From Deinococcales bacterium (GTDB lineage: Bacteria > Deinococcota > Deinococci > Deinococcales > JAAFIG01): a stretch of DNA of 35,640 nucleotides. Of this stretch, positions 25,331-33,890 are shown in pieces. Position numbers and translations under genes: made by a program. Under the pieces are notes generated by a model. It was not told the origin of the DNA, ran no database searches, and saw nothing but the letters and a program-made list of their open reading frames with translations. Position 1 is the stretch's first letter; every line of letters begins with the position of its first letter. The stretch lies in assembly GCA_025359505.1 (NCBI GenBank), contig JANYHH010000022.1:1-35640 (forward strand), written 5' to 3'.

Positions 25331-27520
25331 ATGAAGTCAATGCAGCTTGGAGATTCACGCGGAACGGCACTGAGTTTGATCGTCACAGCGCTACTGTGCT
25401 TGAACGCTTGCGGGCCCAGCACCCAAGAACCTCCTGCTGGCGGTGGTAGTGGTGGTGGCGCTGGCGCTGGGCTGCCGCCGCTCACCACCGAGATCGTCAA
25501 CCCGATTCTCTTCGTCACGCAAGTCCCGACCGACGGCGATATTTTCGCTAGCCGCATGTCAACATTTGCCAATCACATCACGGCGATGGATCGCGTGCCG
25601 AGAGGTGGCGATTTGATGATTCGCTACCCAGACGGCAGCTTACGCAACCTGACCAAAGAAGCGGGTTTTGGCATGGATGGTCAGCAGGGAGCGCAGTCGA
25701 TCGCGGTGCGCGAACCGAGCGTGCATTGGAGCGGCAATAAAGCGCTGTTTAGTATGCTCGTCGGTGCGCCCGTGAAGCAGTACGTACCGGTGCAGAGCAA
25801 CTGGCAGTTGTACGAGGTCAGCGGCTTGGGTAAAGCCGACAAGGTTTCGATTGTCAAAGTGGCCGGTCAACCGGAAGGGTATAACAATGTCTCCCCGATC
25901 TACGCGAGCGATGACCGTGTGCTGTTCACCTCGGATCGCCCGCGCAACGGCGCAACGCACCTCTACCCGCAACTGGACGAGTACGAGAGTACGCCGACCA
26001 TCACCGGCATCTGGAGCTTGAACGTGCAGACCCAGCAAGTCAGCTTGCTGAACCACACCCCCAGCGGCGCGTTCAGCCCGCAGATCGATTCGTTCGGGCG
26101 CGTGATTTTCACGCGCTGGGATCACCTGCAACGCGATCAGCAGGCCGATGGCAGCCCCGCGAACGGTTATCAAGTGCAAACCTTTGACAGCGAGACCCAA
26201 GGTGCAGCCCAACGCGCCAGTCAACTCGAGGTTTTCCCGGAATCGCGCCTCGGGATGAAGAGCGCGTATGGGGCAGTCAACGGGTTTACCTTCAACCTGT
26301 TCACGCCGTGGCAGATGAACCAAGACGGCACGTCGGAACTGACGATGAACCACATCGGGCGGCACGAGCTGTCGTTTGGGTATCTGGAGCCGTCGTTCAG
26401 CAGCGACACCGCGTTGACTGATTTCACCGACAGCAGCATCATCGCCAACCGCAAGTACATCCGCATGGACGGCGGTATTTTTCACATCCGCGAAGACCCG
26501 CGTGCGCCGGGCATGTACTACGGCATTTACGCCAGAGAGTTCGGTTCGATGACCTCGAGCCAGATCGTGCGTTTCACGGGTGCGCCGTCGCTGAACGCCG
26601 AGCAGATGAGCTTCACGGACGCCACGCCAGCCGACACCACTGGAACCGGGCTGGCGGGGGGGCGCTACCGCAACCCGTTGCCGCTCAGCACGGGTCAGAT
26701 GGTCGCGGTTTACACCAGCAGCCGCGTCGTGGAAAAGGGGATCAGCTTCAGGCTGCATCAACTCAAATCGCTCACTGGGAACACCTTCGAGGCTGGCAGT
26801 CCGCTGACCTCAGGCATCAACAAAAGCGTGACGTGGTGGACGCCCGACGAAGCCAAAACCTACAGCGGCGCACTCTGGGAACTCGAGCCGGTCGAAGTCG
26901 TCCCACGAGCGCGTCCTACAGCTCAAAGCAGCGTCCTCGAGCAGCCGGAACGCAATATCTTCAATCAAGAAGGCGTGTCTGAGTCTGCCTTTCGCGCTTG
27001 GTTGACAAGCAATGATTTGGCATTGATCGTCAGCCGCAACCAGACCAGCCGCGACCGCGCCGATCGTCAGCAGCCGTACAACCTGCGCGTGCCGGGTGGC
27101 GTGAAAACTGTGACCGCCGCTGGCAAGGTTTACGACATCGCGCATTACCAGATTTTTCAGGGGCTGCAAGTGCGCGGCTATCAGAACTCGAGCGGGCGAC
27201 GAATTCTGGCGCAGCCGATTCCAGTCAGTCAGAACCCCGCCAATCCGACGGGCCCGGTGGGCAGTGTCGCCCTCGCACCAGATGGGTCTTCAGCCGCCTT
27301 CGTCCCAGCCCGCCGTGCCTTGACGTGGCAGACCACCGATTCAAACGGCGAAGCCGTCGTGCGCGAGCGCGTCTGGGTGACGATGCAACCCGGTGAGATT
27401 CGCACCTGCGCTGGGTGTCACGGCGAGAACTCGAGCAATCAAATCGGAGCGCCGTCGCCAGTGAACAACCCCGAGGCATTGCGGCGCTTGTTGCAGCACT
27501 GGAAGACCTTGGCGAAGTAG
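25331..27520 (+). CDS. HzsA-like beta-propeller lipoprotein with c-type heme motif
   Basis: A 729-residue lipoprotein: signal with lipobox LNAC (Cys about residue 27), then a Gly/Ser linker, a TolB/PD40-like propeller (phrases NVSPIYASDDRVLFTSDRPR, GAFSPQIDSFGRVIFTRWD, ALAPDGSSAAFVPARR) and, near the C-terminus, a heme-attachment motif CAGCH followed by GENSSNQ. This domain order resembles the HzsA-related proteins, relatives of the hydrazine synthase alpha subunit. It should not be read as hydrazine synthesis: the partner subunits are absent and related proteins occur in many non-anammox bacteria. The ATG at 25331 has an AGGGAG site seven bases before it; the ATG at 25304 is less likely. A redox role at the cell surface is the best guess. 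Confidence 0.75.
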   Translation: MKSMQLGDSRGTALSLIVTALLCLNACGPSTQEPPAGGGSGGGAGAGLPPLTTEIVNPILFVTQVPTDGDIFASRMSTFANHITAMDRVPRGGDLMIRYPDGSLRNLTKEAGFGMDGQQGAQSIAVREPSVHWSGNKALFSMLVGAPVKQYVPVQSNWQLYEVSGLGKADKVSIVKVAGQPEGYNNVSPIYASDDRVLFTSDRPRNGATHLYPQLDEYESTPTITGIWSLNVQTQQVSLLNHTPSGAFSPQIDSFGRVIFTRWDHLQRDQQADGSPANGYQVQTFDSETQGAAQRASQLEVFPESRLGMKSAYGAVNGFTFNLFTPWQMNQDGTSELTMNHIGRHELSFGYLEPSFSSDTALTDFTDSSIIANRKYIRMDGGIFHIREDPRAPGMYYGIYAREFGSMTSSQIVRFTGAPSLNAEQMSFTDATPADTTGTGLAGGRYRNPLPLSTGQMVAVYTSSRVVEKGISFRLHQLKSLTGNTFEAGSPLTSGINKSVTWWTPDEAKTYSGALWELEPVEVVPRARPTAQSSVLEQPERNIFNQEGVSESAFRAWLTSNDLALIVSRNQTSRDRADRQQPYNLRVPGGVKTVTAAGKVYDIAHYQIFQGLQVRGYQNSSGRRILAQPIPVSQNPANPTGPVGSVALAPDGSSAAFVPARRALTWQTTDSNGEAVVRERVWVTMQPGEIRTCAGCHGENSSNQIGAPSPVNNPEALRRLLQHWKTLAK

Positions 27521-27625
27521 CTCGAGATGCCGCCCGAGTCGATAGTGGCAAATTTCTGTTCGTCACTCGAGACGCACAGGTCGACAGCAGCCATCGTTCG
27601 TCTGGAGCCGAAACTGAATTCAACA

Positions 27626-27658
27626 AAGAACGGCAAACCGTTGCGGTCTGCCGTTCTT
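27626..27658. terminator. Bidirectional terminator hairpin
   Basis: AAGAACGGCA (27626-27635) pairs perfectly with TGCCGTTCTT (27649-27658), with an inner ACC/GGT pair. It lies between the convergent HzsA-like and Crp-family genes and could end transcription from either side, although the T tract on the plus strand is interrupted. The rest of the spacer (27521-27760) contains a 12-base direct repeat, TCAGGCGTTGGC at 27732-27743 and 27761-27772, the second copy being the end of the crp-like gene. Confidence 0.7.
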
Positions 27659-27760
27659 CTCGAGCCGCGTCTGGGGGGAGGGGTCGGCGCGGCGCTAGGG
27701 GTCGGGTGTAACTCGAGATTCGTCCTCGAGATCAGGCGTTGGCTGGATTTCTTGCCCAAC

Positions 27761-28384
27761 TCAGGCGTTGGCGATGGCTCGCAGGGCGGGGACGTTGACG
27801 AGGGTGATCTTGCCGTAGCCGCTGTCGATCACGCCCTCTTTGCTGAGTTCACCGACGACTTTGGTGACGGTTTCGCGCACTGACCCGACGGCTGCCGCCA
27901 GTTCGTCATGCGTGGCGTAGACCAGCGACAGACCATCGGGCTTGATGCTGCCCAGCGCCGTGTCTGCCAGCTCTAGGAGTTCGGCGGCGATGCGGCTGCG
28001 GAGGCGTTTGCCTGCCAAGCGGTAGATGCTCTGGTAGCCGCGCCGTAAGGCTTTGGCCAGCGCTTGCGCGAAGTCGAGCATTTGCTCAGCATTCAGCGTC
28101 TTCGGGTTGAACATCTCGACGCTCGAGTCGGTCACGGCTTCGGCAAAGTATTCGCGCTCCAAGCTGCCGATGGCTTCCTCGCCGAAATACTCGCCGGGTT
28201 TGACGTAGCGCAGGGTCAGGCCATTGCCATCGTCGTCCATCGTGTGCAGGCGAATCAGGCCGTTTTTGACGCGGTAGAGGTTTTCTGGCTTGCCGGGATA
28301 GAGGATCACCGCGCCGGGGCGGTAGTGAATGGTGTCCATGCTGGAAGCGGTGGTGTGGTTGGTTTGGTTGCGTTCGAGAACCAT
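27761..28384 (-). CDS. Crp/Fnr-family regulator, SdrP/DdrI-like
   Basis: A 207-residue Crp-family activator. It has an N-terminal cyclic-nucleotide-binding-like barrel (about 20-110, with IHYRPGAVILYPGKPENLY, NGLIRL, PGEYFGEEAI) and a C-terminal HTH (HDELAAAVGSVRETVTKVVGEL). The sequence is close in style to Thermus SdrP and Deinococcus DdrI, stress activators that do not need cAMP. The cAMP-binding arginine segment of true Crp is not apparent. An AAAGGAA site supports the ATG at 28384, and a strong promoter lies upstream (28493 to 28465) with a leader of about 75 bases. The nearby gene set offers no clear regulon. Confidence 0.9.
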   Translation of the reverse strand: MVLERNQTNHTTASSMDTIHYRPGAVILYPGKPENLYRVKNGLIRLHTMDDDGNGLTLRYVKPGEYFGEEAIGSLEREYFAEAVTDSSVEMFNPKTLNAEQMLDFAQALAKALRRGYQSIYRLAGKRLRSRIAAELLELADTALGSIKPDGLSLVYATHDELAAAVGSVRETVTKVVGELSKEGVIDSGYGKITLVNVPALRAIANA

Positions 28385-28464
28385 GATGTCTTCCTTTCAG
28401 GCTGGTGGGAAGTCTTTGCGTTTGCATGACTTCAAATGTGAATAGGAATGCCAACCTTGAGTAG

Positions 28465-28493
28465 ATTGTAGGGCGAAATTGGTTTTTTGTAAA
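28465..28493 (-). promoter_or_regulatory. Promoter of the Crp-family gene
   Basis: On the minus strand TTTACA (28493 to 28488), a 17-base spacer and TACAAT (28470 to 28465) make a strong sigma-70 promoter. The spacer sits in the AT-rich part of the 28385-28809 intergenic region, which is otherwise without gene evidence on either strand. Confidence 0.8.
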
Positions 28494-28772
28494 CAATTTT
28501 GTTTTCTTAAACCCAACTCATCTCACTTTTGTTACATGTTCAGATTGCGTCTGAGACAACGTTATTTCTTGAGTGTGGTTTGCTCAAACTTAATCCTTTC
28601 TTTAACACTGAAAATGCGACTGAGATGTGTCAAATTGCTGGTTCTTTGGCACGAAGCTGTCACTTGTTAAACTGCATTTGCGTCCCTGTTGAGCCGCCGT
28701 CCGTTGACACTTGGGTATACGCATCGAATGCCCCGATTGGTTCGAGGCGAACCACAAAAGACAGCCTTTACC

Positions 28773-28802
28773 TTGTGACGATTTGCGGGGGCGTCGTAAG
28801 CT
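28773..28802 (+). promoter_or_regulatory. prfA promoter
   Basis: TTGTGA (28773-28778), an 18-base spacer and TAAGCT (28797-28802), followed seven bases later by the ATG at 28810. This fits a leaderless mRNA. Confidence 0.7.
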
Positions 28803-28809
28803 ACAACCA

Positions 28810-29886
28810 ATGAACCCCCTCCACACCCTTCTCGCCGAGTTTCAAACGCTCGAGGCACAGCTCAGCGATCCAGACGTGATCGCTGACCAAAGCCTCTACA
28901 CGGCCCTCAGTCGCAAATACTCGTCCCTGCAAAGCGTGGCCCGCGTCGCCCGCGATTTATTGGAGACTCGGCAACGCTTGCAGGACGCTCAGGGTTTACT
29001 GAATGACCCGGACTTGGGTGAATTGGCAGCCGCTGACATCGAGGAATGCAACCTCAACTTGCCGATGCTCGAGGCTGAATACGAGGAACTGACGCTGACC
29101 AGAGACCCAGCCGACGAGCGCGATGTCATTATGGAAATTCGCTCTGGGACGGGCGGCGCGGAAGCTGCGTTGTTTGCGGCTGACTTGTACCGAATGTACA
29201 CGCGATACGCCGAAAATCATGGCTATAAATTGGAGTTGGTCGACAGCAACGAAAGCGATCTGGGTGGCTTCTCAAAGTTGACCCTCGAGATTCGCGGCGT
29301 TGGCGCATTTGGTGTTTTCAAGTTTGAGAGCGGCGTCCACCGCGTGCAACGCATTCCTGCCACCGAGACGCAGGGCAGGATTCACACCAGCACCGCCACC
29401 GTCGCGGTGCTGCCCGAAGCCGAGGATGTCGACGTGCAATTAGAGGCGAGCGATTACCGCGTCGATGTTTACCGCGCTGGCGGACACGGTGGGCAGGGCG
29501 TCAACACCACCGACAGCGCCGTACGGATCGTCTACCGCGAGGGCACGAGCGAGGAACTGGTCGTGACTTGCCAAGACGGGCGCAGCCAAATCAAAAACCG
29601 CGATAAGGCCCTGACCGTATTGCGGGCACGGCTGTTTGAACGCGCCAGAGAAAACGCGCAGCGCACGAGAAGCGAGGCTCGAAGCTCGCAGATCGGCAGC
29701 GGTGAGCGCTCTGAGAAAATTCGCACCTACAACTACCCGCAGAACCGCGTCACCGACCACCGGCTCGAGGGTGAAGCCAAGAACAACCCGCTGGTCAGCA
29801 TCATCGAGGGCGAGTTGACACCATTGATTGCGGCGTTGAAGCAGCTCGAGCGTCAAGAGCTGCTCTTGCAGAAAGTGAGCAGCTAG
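28810..29886 (+). CDS. prfA: Peptide chain release factor 1
   Basis: RF1 ends translation at UAA and UAG. The 358 residues contain the stop-codon-reading PAT motif ([14 protein letters not shown]) and the catalytic GGQ ([16 protein letters not shown]), with the usual N-terminal helical domain ([18 protein letters not shown]). The PAT sequence marks it as RF1 rather than RF2, and no frameshift is needed. I chose the ATG at 28810 because it gives the family length and has TAAGCT seven bases upstream. The next gene starts one base after the stop, so prfA, the Nudix, VOC and 40-codon genes form a tight run. Confidence 0.97.
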   Translation: MNPLHTLLAEFQTLEAQLSDPDVIADQSLYTALSRKYSSLQSVARVARDLLETRQRLQDAQGLLNDPDLGELAAADIEECNLNLPMLEAEYEELTLTRDPADERDVIMEIRSGTGGAEAALFAADLYRMYTRYAENHGYKLELVDSNESDLGGFSKLTLEIRGVGAFGVFKFESGVHRVQRIPATETQGRIHTSTATVAVLPEAEDVDVQLEASDYRVDVYRAGGHGGQGVNTTDSAVRIVYREGTSEELVVTCQDGRSQIKNRDKALTVLRARLFERARENAQRTRSEARSSQIGSGERSEKIRTYNYPQNRVTDHRLEGEAKNNPLVSIIEGELTPLIAALKQLERQELLLQKVSS

Positions 29887-29887
29887 G

Positions 29888-30370
29888 GTGGCCCGGCGCG
29901 AGTTATTGGTCGCCGCAGCCGTGCTGCGCGATCGTATGGGACGGGTTTTGCTGGTCGCCAACGACTGGCAAGGACAGGGCCGCGTGCGTTACACCGTCCC
30001 CGGCGGCATGGTCGAACACGGCGAGACCGCCCTGCAAGCCGTCAAACGCGAGGTGCTCGAGGAGACTGGTTTGAAGGTCAAGACCGTGAAGACGCTGGCG
30101 TACTGCGTGCATATCGAGGACGAGGGGCGCAACGAGCGCACGATTGTCTTCGCCTTCGATGTCGACTGGGACGGCTTGCTGAACCCCAGAGACCCAGACG
30201 GTTTCATTGTCGAAGCCTCGTTTTACAGCCCGGACGAAGCGGTGCAGAAACTCGGGCCCGTCCCCATGCGCGAGCCGCTGCTGGATTACCTGACCACGGG
30301 CGTGCCGGGACGCTTCTACGGCTTCAACGGCTGGGACGGACGTGGCGGGACGAGGGTTCCGGGACTGTGA
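29888..30370 (+). CDS. Nudix hydrolase
   Basis: A 160-residue Nudix protein with a complete box (GGMVEHGETALQAVKREVLEETGL). The N-terminal strand VAAAVLRDRMGRVLLVAND and the acidic region VHIEDEGRNERTIVF are typical. It starts with GTG one base after the prfA stop, so it is co-transcribed and probably coupled. The downstream VOC gene overlaps its stop (GTGA, 30367-30370). A link between Nudix hydrolysis and RF1 is not known to me; the operon may simply be a translation-linked housekeeping run. Confidence 0.9.
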   Translation: MARRELLVAAAVLRDRMGRVLLVANDWQGQGRVRYTVPGGMVEHGETALQAVKREVLEETGLKVKTVKTLAYCVHIEDEGRNERTIVFAFDVDWDGLLNPRDPDGFIVEASFYSPDEAVQKLGPVPMREPLLDYLTTGVPGRFYGFNGWDGRGGTRVPGL

Positions 30371-30771
30371 GCCTGACGCCGGAACTGAGCGTGCGAGATT
30401 TTGCGGTCAGCCTCGAGTTTTACACGCGGGTGCTGGGCTTCACCGTGCGCTACGAGCGCCCGGAAGAGGGTTTCGCGTTCCTCGAGCTGGGCGCTGCGAC
30501 GCTGATGATCGACCGAATTGGGCTGAGCAGGGATTGGCAGACGGCTGCGCTCGAGTATCCGCTTGGACGCGGCATTAATTTTCAGATCATGGTCGCTCAG
30601 GTAGACCCGCTGCTCGAGCGTCTGCACCGCGCAGGGATTACGCTGTTCGCAGGTGTGGAGGAGAAGTGGTATCGCAAAGACCAGCACCACGTTGGCAATC
30701 GCCAGTTTTTAGTGCAAGACCCAGACGGGTATTTGCTGCGCTTCGCGCAAGATTTGGGGGAGCGCTCATGA
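30367..30771 (+). CDS. VOC-family (glyoxalase/bleomycin resistance-like) protein
   Basis: A 134-residue single vicinal-oxygen-chelate protein with two beta-alpha-beta-beta-beta modules: first LSVRDFAVSLEFYTRVLGF, then FQIMVAQVDPLLERLHRAG and the ending FLVQDPDGYLLRFAQDLG. It most resembles the bleomycin-resistance-like dimers. No metal pattern is certain. The GTG start overlaps the Nudix stop (GTGA), and its own stop overlaps the ATG of the next small gene (ATGA, 30768-30771). Confidence 0.88.
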   Translation: MSLTPELSVRDFAVSLEFYTRVLGFTVRYERPEEGFAFLELGAATLMIDRIGLSRDWQTAALEYPLGRGINFQIMVAQVDPLLERLHRAGITLFAGVEEKWYRKDQHHVGNRQFLVQDPDGYLLRFAQDLGERS

Positions 30772-30890
30772 ACCTTGAAGCTGCCCAAAGTTTCGTGATT
30801 GCGGATCGCGGCGACTTCGGAGTCGTGGAAATGAACGCTCGAGATGCAGACAGAGTTGCTGCACTTCACGCGCAATTGGCGGCTCGATGA
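30768..30890 (+). CDS. Possible 40-residue coupled protein
   Basis: A 40-codon frame whose ATG overlaps the VOC stop by ATGA, a good coupling signal. The product (MNLEAAQSFVIADRGDFGVV, then a helix ending AALHAQLAAR) has no recognisable family. It may be a real small protein or the start of a gene cut short; no further frame continues it. Bases 30891-30981 to the next gene show nothing. Confidence 0.4.
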   Translation: MNLEAAQSFVIADRGDFGVVEMNARDADRVAALHAQLAAR

Positions 30891-30981
30891 TCTCGAGACT
30901 GCTTTGCACATCGGTAACTGCTCGCTCGGCGATCACCACGAATGGAAACCTCGAGCTGCTGGGATTAACGGAGGTCAGACC

Positions 30982-31302
30982 ATGAGGAACGCTTTTTACG
31001 ACGCAGCGCTGAGCCTCAAAGCGGGACGCGACAAAGCCTTGGAGGGCGATAAATCCGGCGCGGTGACATCGTTTGACAAATGCATCCGCGAACTCAAAGA
31101 ACTCCCGCCGGAGCGCACCAGAGACGTGCTGCTGGCGCACAGTTACCTTGCGAAGTACCAAACGATGGCTTTGGAAGACAAAAGCAACAGACGCGCTCAG
31201 GAGAGCTTGCATTACGGCGTCAGTTACGCCCGCAGCACGAGGGATCCGCTGGCTCGAGCGATTGCCGAGGAGTGCTTGAGCGGATTGGACATCGCGCTTT
31301 AA
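30982..31302 (+). CDS. Helical TPR-like protein (106 residues)
   Basis: Starting at the ATG 30982, which has a GGAGG ribosome-binding site seven bases upstream, the 106 residues are almost all helical (AFYDAALSLKAGRDKALEG, SFDKCIRELKEL, RDVLLAHSYLAKYQTMAL). The helix pattern is TPR-like but no clear TPR repeat is seen. The open frame runs further back to 30844 but has no start signal there. The 3' end overlaps the mazF-like gene by 4 bases on the opposite strand. Function unknown. Confidence 0.65.
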   Translation: MRNAFYDAALSLKAGRDKALEGDKSGAVTSFDKCIRELKELPPERTRDVLLAHSYLAKYQTMALEDKSNRRAQESLHYGVSYARSTRDPLARAIAEECLSGLDIAL

Positions 31303-31673
31303 ACTGGCGGTTGAAGATCGCCGCGCAAACCAATCATGCTCGCGGTCGCAGTTCCAAGCTGCATCAGTGTCATTGCGCTGGCTTGCCCGACGTACTCGAG
31401 GAGCTGTACGCGCTTATCGAGCGTGACAATTTGCGAGACGTTGACGACGGAATCTGCGGGTAAGCCCGTTTCGGCTTTGCTCAGCACAAAATTGTGCGGG
31501 TCTTGTTCGCGCTCTAAATTTGAGGTCAGCACCGCGCAGATCACTGTTGGTAAGCTGCTTTGATTGGCAAAATTGGCTTGGATTACGAGCACCGGGCGGC
31601 GATGTCCGGGCCCCGAGCCAATCGGTATGCCCAAGTCAGCCCACCAAATCTGCCCGCGCCAAACATTCACCAC
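31299..31673 (-). CDS. MazF/PemK-type toxin
   Basis: A 124-residue MazF-family endoribonuclease toxin that cuts mRNA at short sites. The fold markers are VWRGQIWWADL, GPGHRRPVLVI (catalytic Arg region) and VICAVLTSN (catalytic Thr region). It is the second gene of the pair with the antitoxin. The GTG at 31673 overlaps the antitoxin stop by 7 bases (GTG-GTGA); starting at the second GTG would give the 4-base GTGA overlap. All catalytic parts look intact, so it is probably active. Confidence 0.9.
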   Translation of the reverse strand: MVNVWRGQIWWADLGIPIGSGPGHRRPVLVIQANFANQSSLPTVICAVLTSNLEREQDPHNFVLSKAETGLPADSVVNVSQIVTLDKRVQLLEYVGQASAMTLMQLGTATASMIGLRGDLQPPV

Positions 31674-31900
31674 TCGTTGCGCTCGAAAGTCGCTCGAGCG
31701 GCAGCGGTCAGTGCGGGGTCGACGGCTTCTTTACCGCTGTACAGCTCGTTGAAGCGCTGCTGGTAGCTTGTGGCGGTGACTTCCTCTAAAAATTTGTCCA
31801 CGGCTCGAGCGTAGACCTCGCTGCGGCTGAAACCGTTGCTCTGGGCGTATTGGTCAACGGCGCTGGACAACTCATCTGGTACGGAAATTGCAATTTTCAT
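31667..31900 (-). CDS. Ribbon-helix-helix antitoxin for MazF
   Basis: A 77-residue antitoxin with an N-terminal ribbon-helix-helix (MKIAISVPDELSSAVDQYAQ then SNGFSRSEVYARAV) and a C-terminal tail that should block the toxin (TSYQQRFNELYSGKEAVD). The RHH domain normally represses its own promoter. CATACT (31912 to 31907) lies six bases before the ATG, so the mRNA is probably leaderless; any operator must overlap the start. The gene lies directly before mazF in the usual order. Confidence 0.85.
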   Translation of the reverse strand: MKIAISVPDELSSAVDQYAQSNGFSRSEVYARAVDKFLEEVTATSYQQRFNELYSGKEAVDPALTAAARATFERNEW

Positions 31901-31973
31901 ACCCCAAGTATGACCAGAGTTTGTGGTCTCGTCAAGTCACCGTGCTCCGACCCTCGAGTTCACCAAACAAGAG

Positions 31974-32016
31974 TAGACTCGCGCCCGTGATGGCTCGAGC
32001 GCAGGGAATCGGCTGA
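31974..32016 (+). promoter_or_regulatory. Leader with mini-ORF before the KimA-like gene
   Basis: TAGACT (31974-31979) is followed seven bases later by GTG (31987), which opens a 10-codon frame (GTG ATG GCT CGA..., product VMARAQGIG) ending in TGA at 32014-32016. That TGA overlaps the ATG of the transporter gene by one base (TGATG). The -10 position therefore predicts translation begins at this mini-ORF, not at the transporter. This could couple or dampen transporter translation. A ribosome-binding site before 32016 is not obvious. Confidence 0.5.
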
Positions 32017-33842
32017 TGGCTTCTTGGAAACGCTTTTTGATCGGCGCACCGCTCAGCAGCGACCGCGCTCATGAGGAGAAGCTCTCGCGCCCGAAAGCGC
32101 TGGCGATCTTCGCTTCTGACGCGCTCAGCAGCGTTGCGTATGCCACTGAAGAGATTCTGCTGCGGCTGGTCGCGGTCGGCAGTCTGGCGCTGTCGGTCAG
32201 CGTGCCCATCGCGGCCGCGATCATCGCGCTGCTGTGGCTGCTGATCGTCAGTTACCGCCAGACGATCCTCAAATACCCGCAGGGCGGTGGGGCGTACAAC
32301 GTCTCCAAAGACAATCTGGGCAACACGGCTGGTTTAGTGGCTGGCTCGAGCCTCTTGGTCGATTACGTGCTGACGGTCTCGGTCAGCGTCGCGGCCGGCA
32401 TCGGCGCGATCATCGCTGCTGCGCCCGATCTCGAGCCGTACCGCATCACCCTCAACGTCGTGGCGATCATTGGCATTGGACTGGTCAACTTGCGCGGCAT
32501 CCGCGAGAGCGGCAGTGCCTTTGCGATCCCGCCGTATCTGTTCATCGTCGCGCTGATCGTGATGATCGCCGTCGGGATGTTTGAACTGATCGTCAACGGT
32601 CGCCCGATGCAGCCCGAAGCGGTGCGGGCCCTCGAGCCGAAGCAGAACTTGGATTTATTCCTGATCCTGACCGCTTTTGCCGGCGGTTGCACCGCGCTGA
32701 CGGGCGTCGAGGCGATCAGCAACGGCGTGCCGTCGTTCAAAGCCCCCGCCGCCATGAACGCAAGGGCTACGCTGGCTACCTTGGGGGTGCTGGCGACGCT
32801 GCTCTTTGGCGGCATCACGATTCTGGCGCAGCAATTGCATGTCGTCCCCGACGAATCTGGCACGCGCACGGTGCTGAGCATCATTGCGGGTGAGGTTTTC
32901 GGCGCGGGGAGCATCATGTTTTGGGTGATTCAGATTCTGACAATGGGGATTCTGGTGCTGGCCGCGAACACCGCTTTCAACGGCTTCCCGCTGCTGGCCT
33001 CACTGATGGCGAGGGACAATTACCTGCCGCGCCAGTTCTCGCACGTTGGCGACCGACTGGTGTTTTCCAACGGCATCATCATTTTGGCGGCCTGTGCGGC
33101 GGTGCTGAATGTGATTTTCGGTGGCAAGGTCACGAATTTGATTCCGCTCTACGCCATCGGCGTCTTCACCAGTTTCACGCTGTCGCAAGCGGGCATGGTC
33201 AAACGCTGGCTGAGATTGAAAGAAGCGGGTTGGCAGACTGGACTAGCGATTTCCGGCGTTGGTGGCGTAGTCAGCTTCGTGGTGCTGCTGGTGTTTGCCG
33301 TCACCAAATTCACCGAGGGCGCGTGGATCGTGCTGATCTTAATCCCAGCGCTGATCGTCGCGCTGAACGGCATTCGCAAGCATTACGCCAGCACCGCCGA
33401 GCAACTCAGCCTCGTCGGGCGCAGCCCCAGCACCTTGCGCTATAACCACGTGATCGTTCCCGTCGGCACACTCCACCGAGGCGTGGTCAGGGCGCTCGAG
33501 TACGCCCGCACGCTCAGCACCGATGTCACGGCCGTCTACGTGGAAACCAACCCTGAAACGACGGCAAAGCTGCGCCAAAAATGGGAGACATGGGGACAGG
33601 AAATCCCCTTGGAGGTGCTGGACAGCCCGTACCGCAGCACCGTCGCGCCGCTGATGGGCGTCATCAACCGCTTTGATAACGCTCGGCGCGATACCGTCGT
33701 CACCATCGTCATCCCGGAGTTTGTGCCGAGCCGTTGGTGGCAGCAGATTCTGCACAATCAGACTGCGCTGACCCTGAAGTTCTTGCTGCTCTCGAGGCGC
33801 AACACGGTCGTCATCAGCATCCCGTTTCACTTGGACGATTGA
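32016..33842 (+). CDS. KimA-like potassium importer (APC superfamily)
   Basis: A 608-residue membrane protein with about twelve helices and a C-terminal soluble domain (about 465-608). The N-terminus SWKRFLIGAPLSSDRAHEEK then LSRPKALAIFASDALSSVAY and TEEILL is characteristic of the KimA (formerly YdaO) group of K+/H+ symporters, and the length equals that of the Bacillus protein. In firmicutes KimA is controlled by c-di-AMP at the protein and riboswitch level. No ydaO riboswitch is seen here; the leader is only about 40 bases. The C-terminal USP-like domain (ALEYARTLSTDVTAVYVETN) is where c-di-AMP might bind. General amino-acid permease annotation is the weaker alternative. Confidence 0.85.
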   Translation: MASWKRFLIGAPLSSDRAHEEKLSRPKALAIFASDALSSVAYATEEILLRLVAVGSLALSVSVPIAAAIIALLWLLIVSYRQTILKYPQGGGAYNVSKDNLGNTAGLVAGSSLLVDYVLTVSVSVAAGIGAIIAAAPDLEPYRITLNVVAIIGIGLVNLRGIRESGSAFAIPPYLFIVALIVMIAVGMFELIVNGRPMQPEAVRALEPKQNLDLFLILTAFAGGCTALTGVEAISNGVPSFKAPAAMNARATLATLGVLATLLFGGITILAQQLHVVPDESGTRTVLSIIAGEVFGAGSIMFWVIQILTMGILVLAANTAFNGFPLLASLMARDNYLPRQFSHVGDRLVFSNGIIILAACAAVLNVIFGGKVTNLIPLYAIGVFTSFTLSQAGMVKRWLRLKEAGWQTGLAISGVGGVVSFVVLLVFAVTKFTEGAWIVLILIPALIVALNGIRKHYASTAEQLSLVGRSPSTLRYNHVIVPVGTLHRGVVRALEYARTLSTDVTAVYVETNPETTAKLRQKWETWGQEIPLEVLDSPYRSTVAPLMGVINRFDNARRDTVVTIVIPEFVPSRWWQQILHNQTALTLKFLLLSRRNTVVISIPFHLDD

Positions 33843-33890
33843 GGGCGCGTGGCAAGAGCCTACTTGCTCGAGTGTCCTGTCGTCCACACC

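Noticed and set aside
25331..27520. Hydrazine synthase activity
   Set aside because: Only a family resemblance to HzsA; the other subunits and anammox genes are absent.
28479..28813. Plus-strand frames of 63 and 94 codons in the spacer before prfA
   Set aside because: AT-rich, no ribosome-binding site or -10 box before their starts, unlikely composition and no family resemblance.
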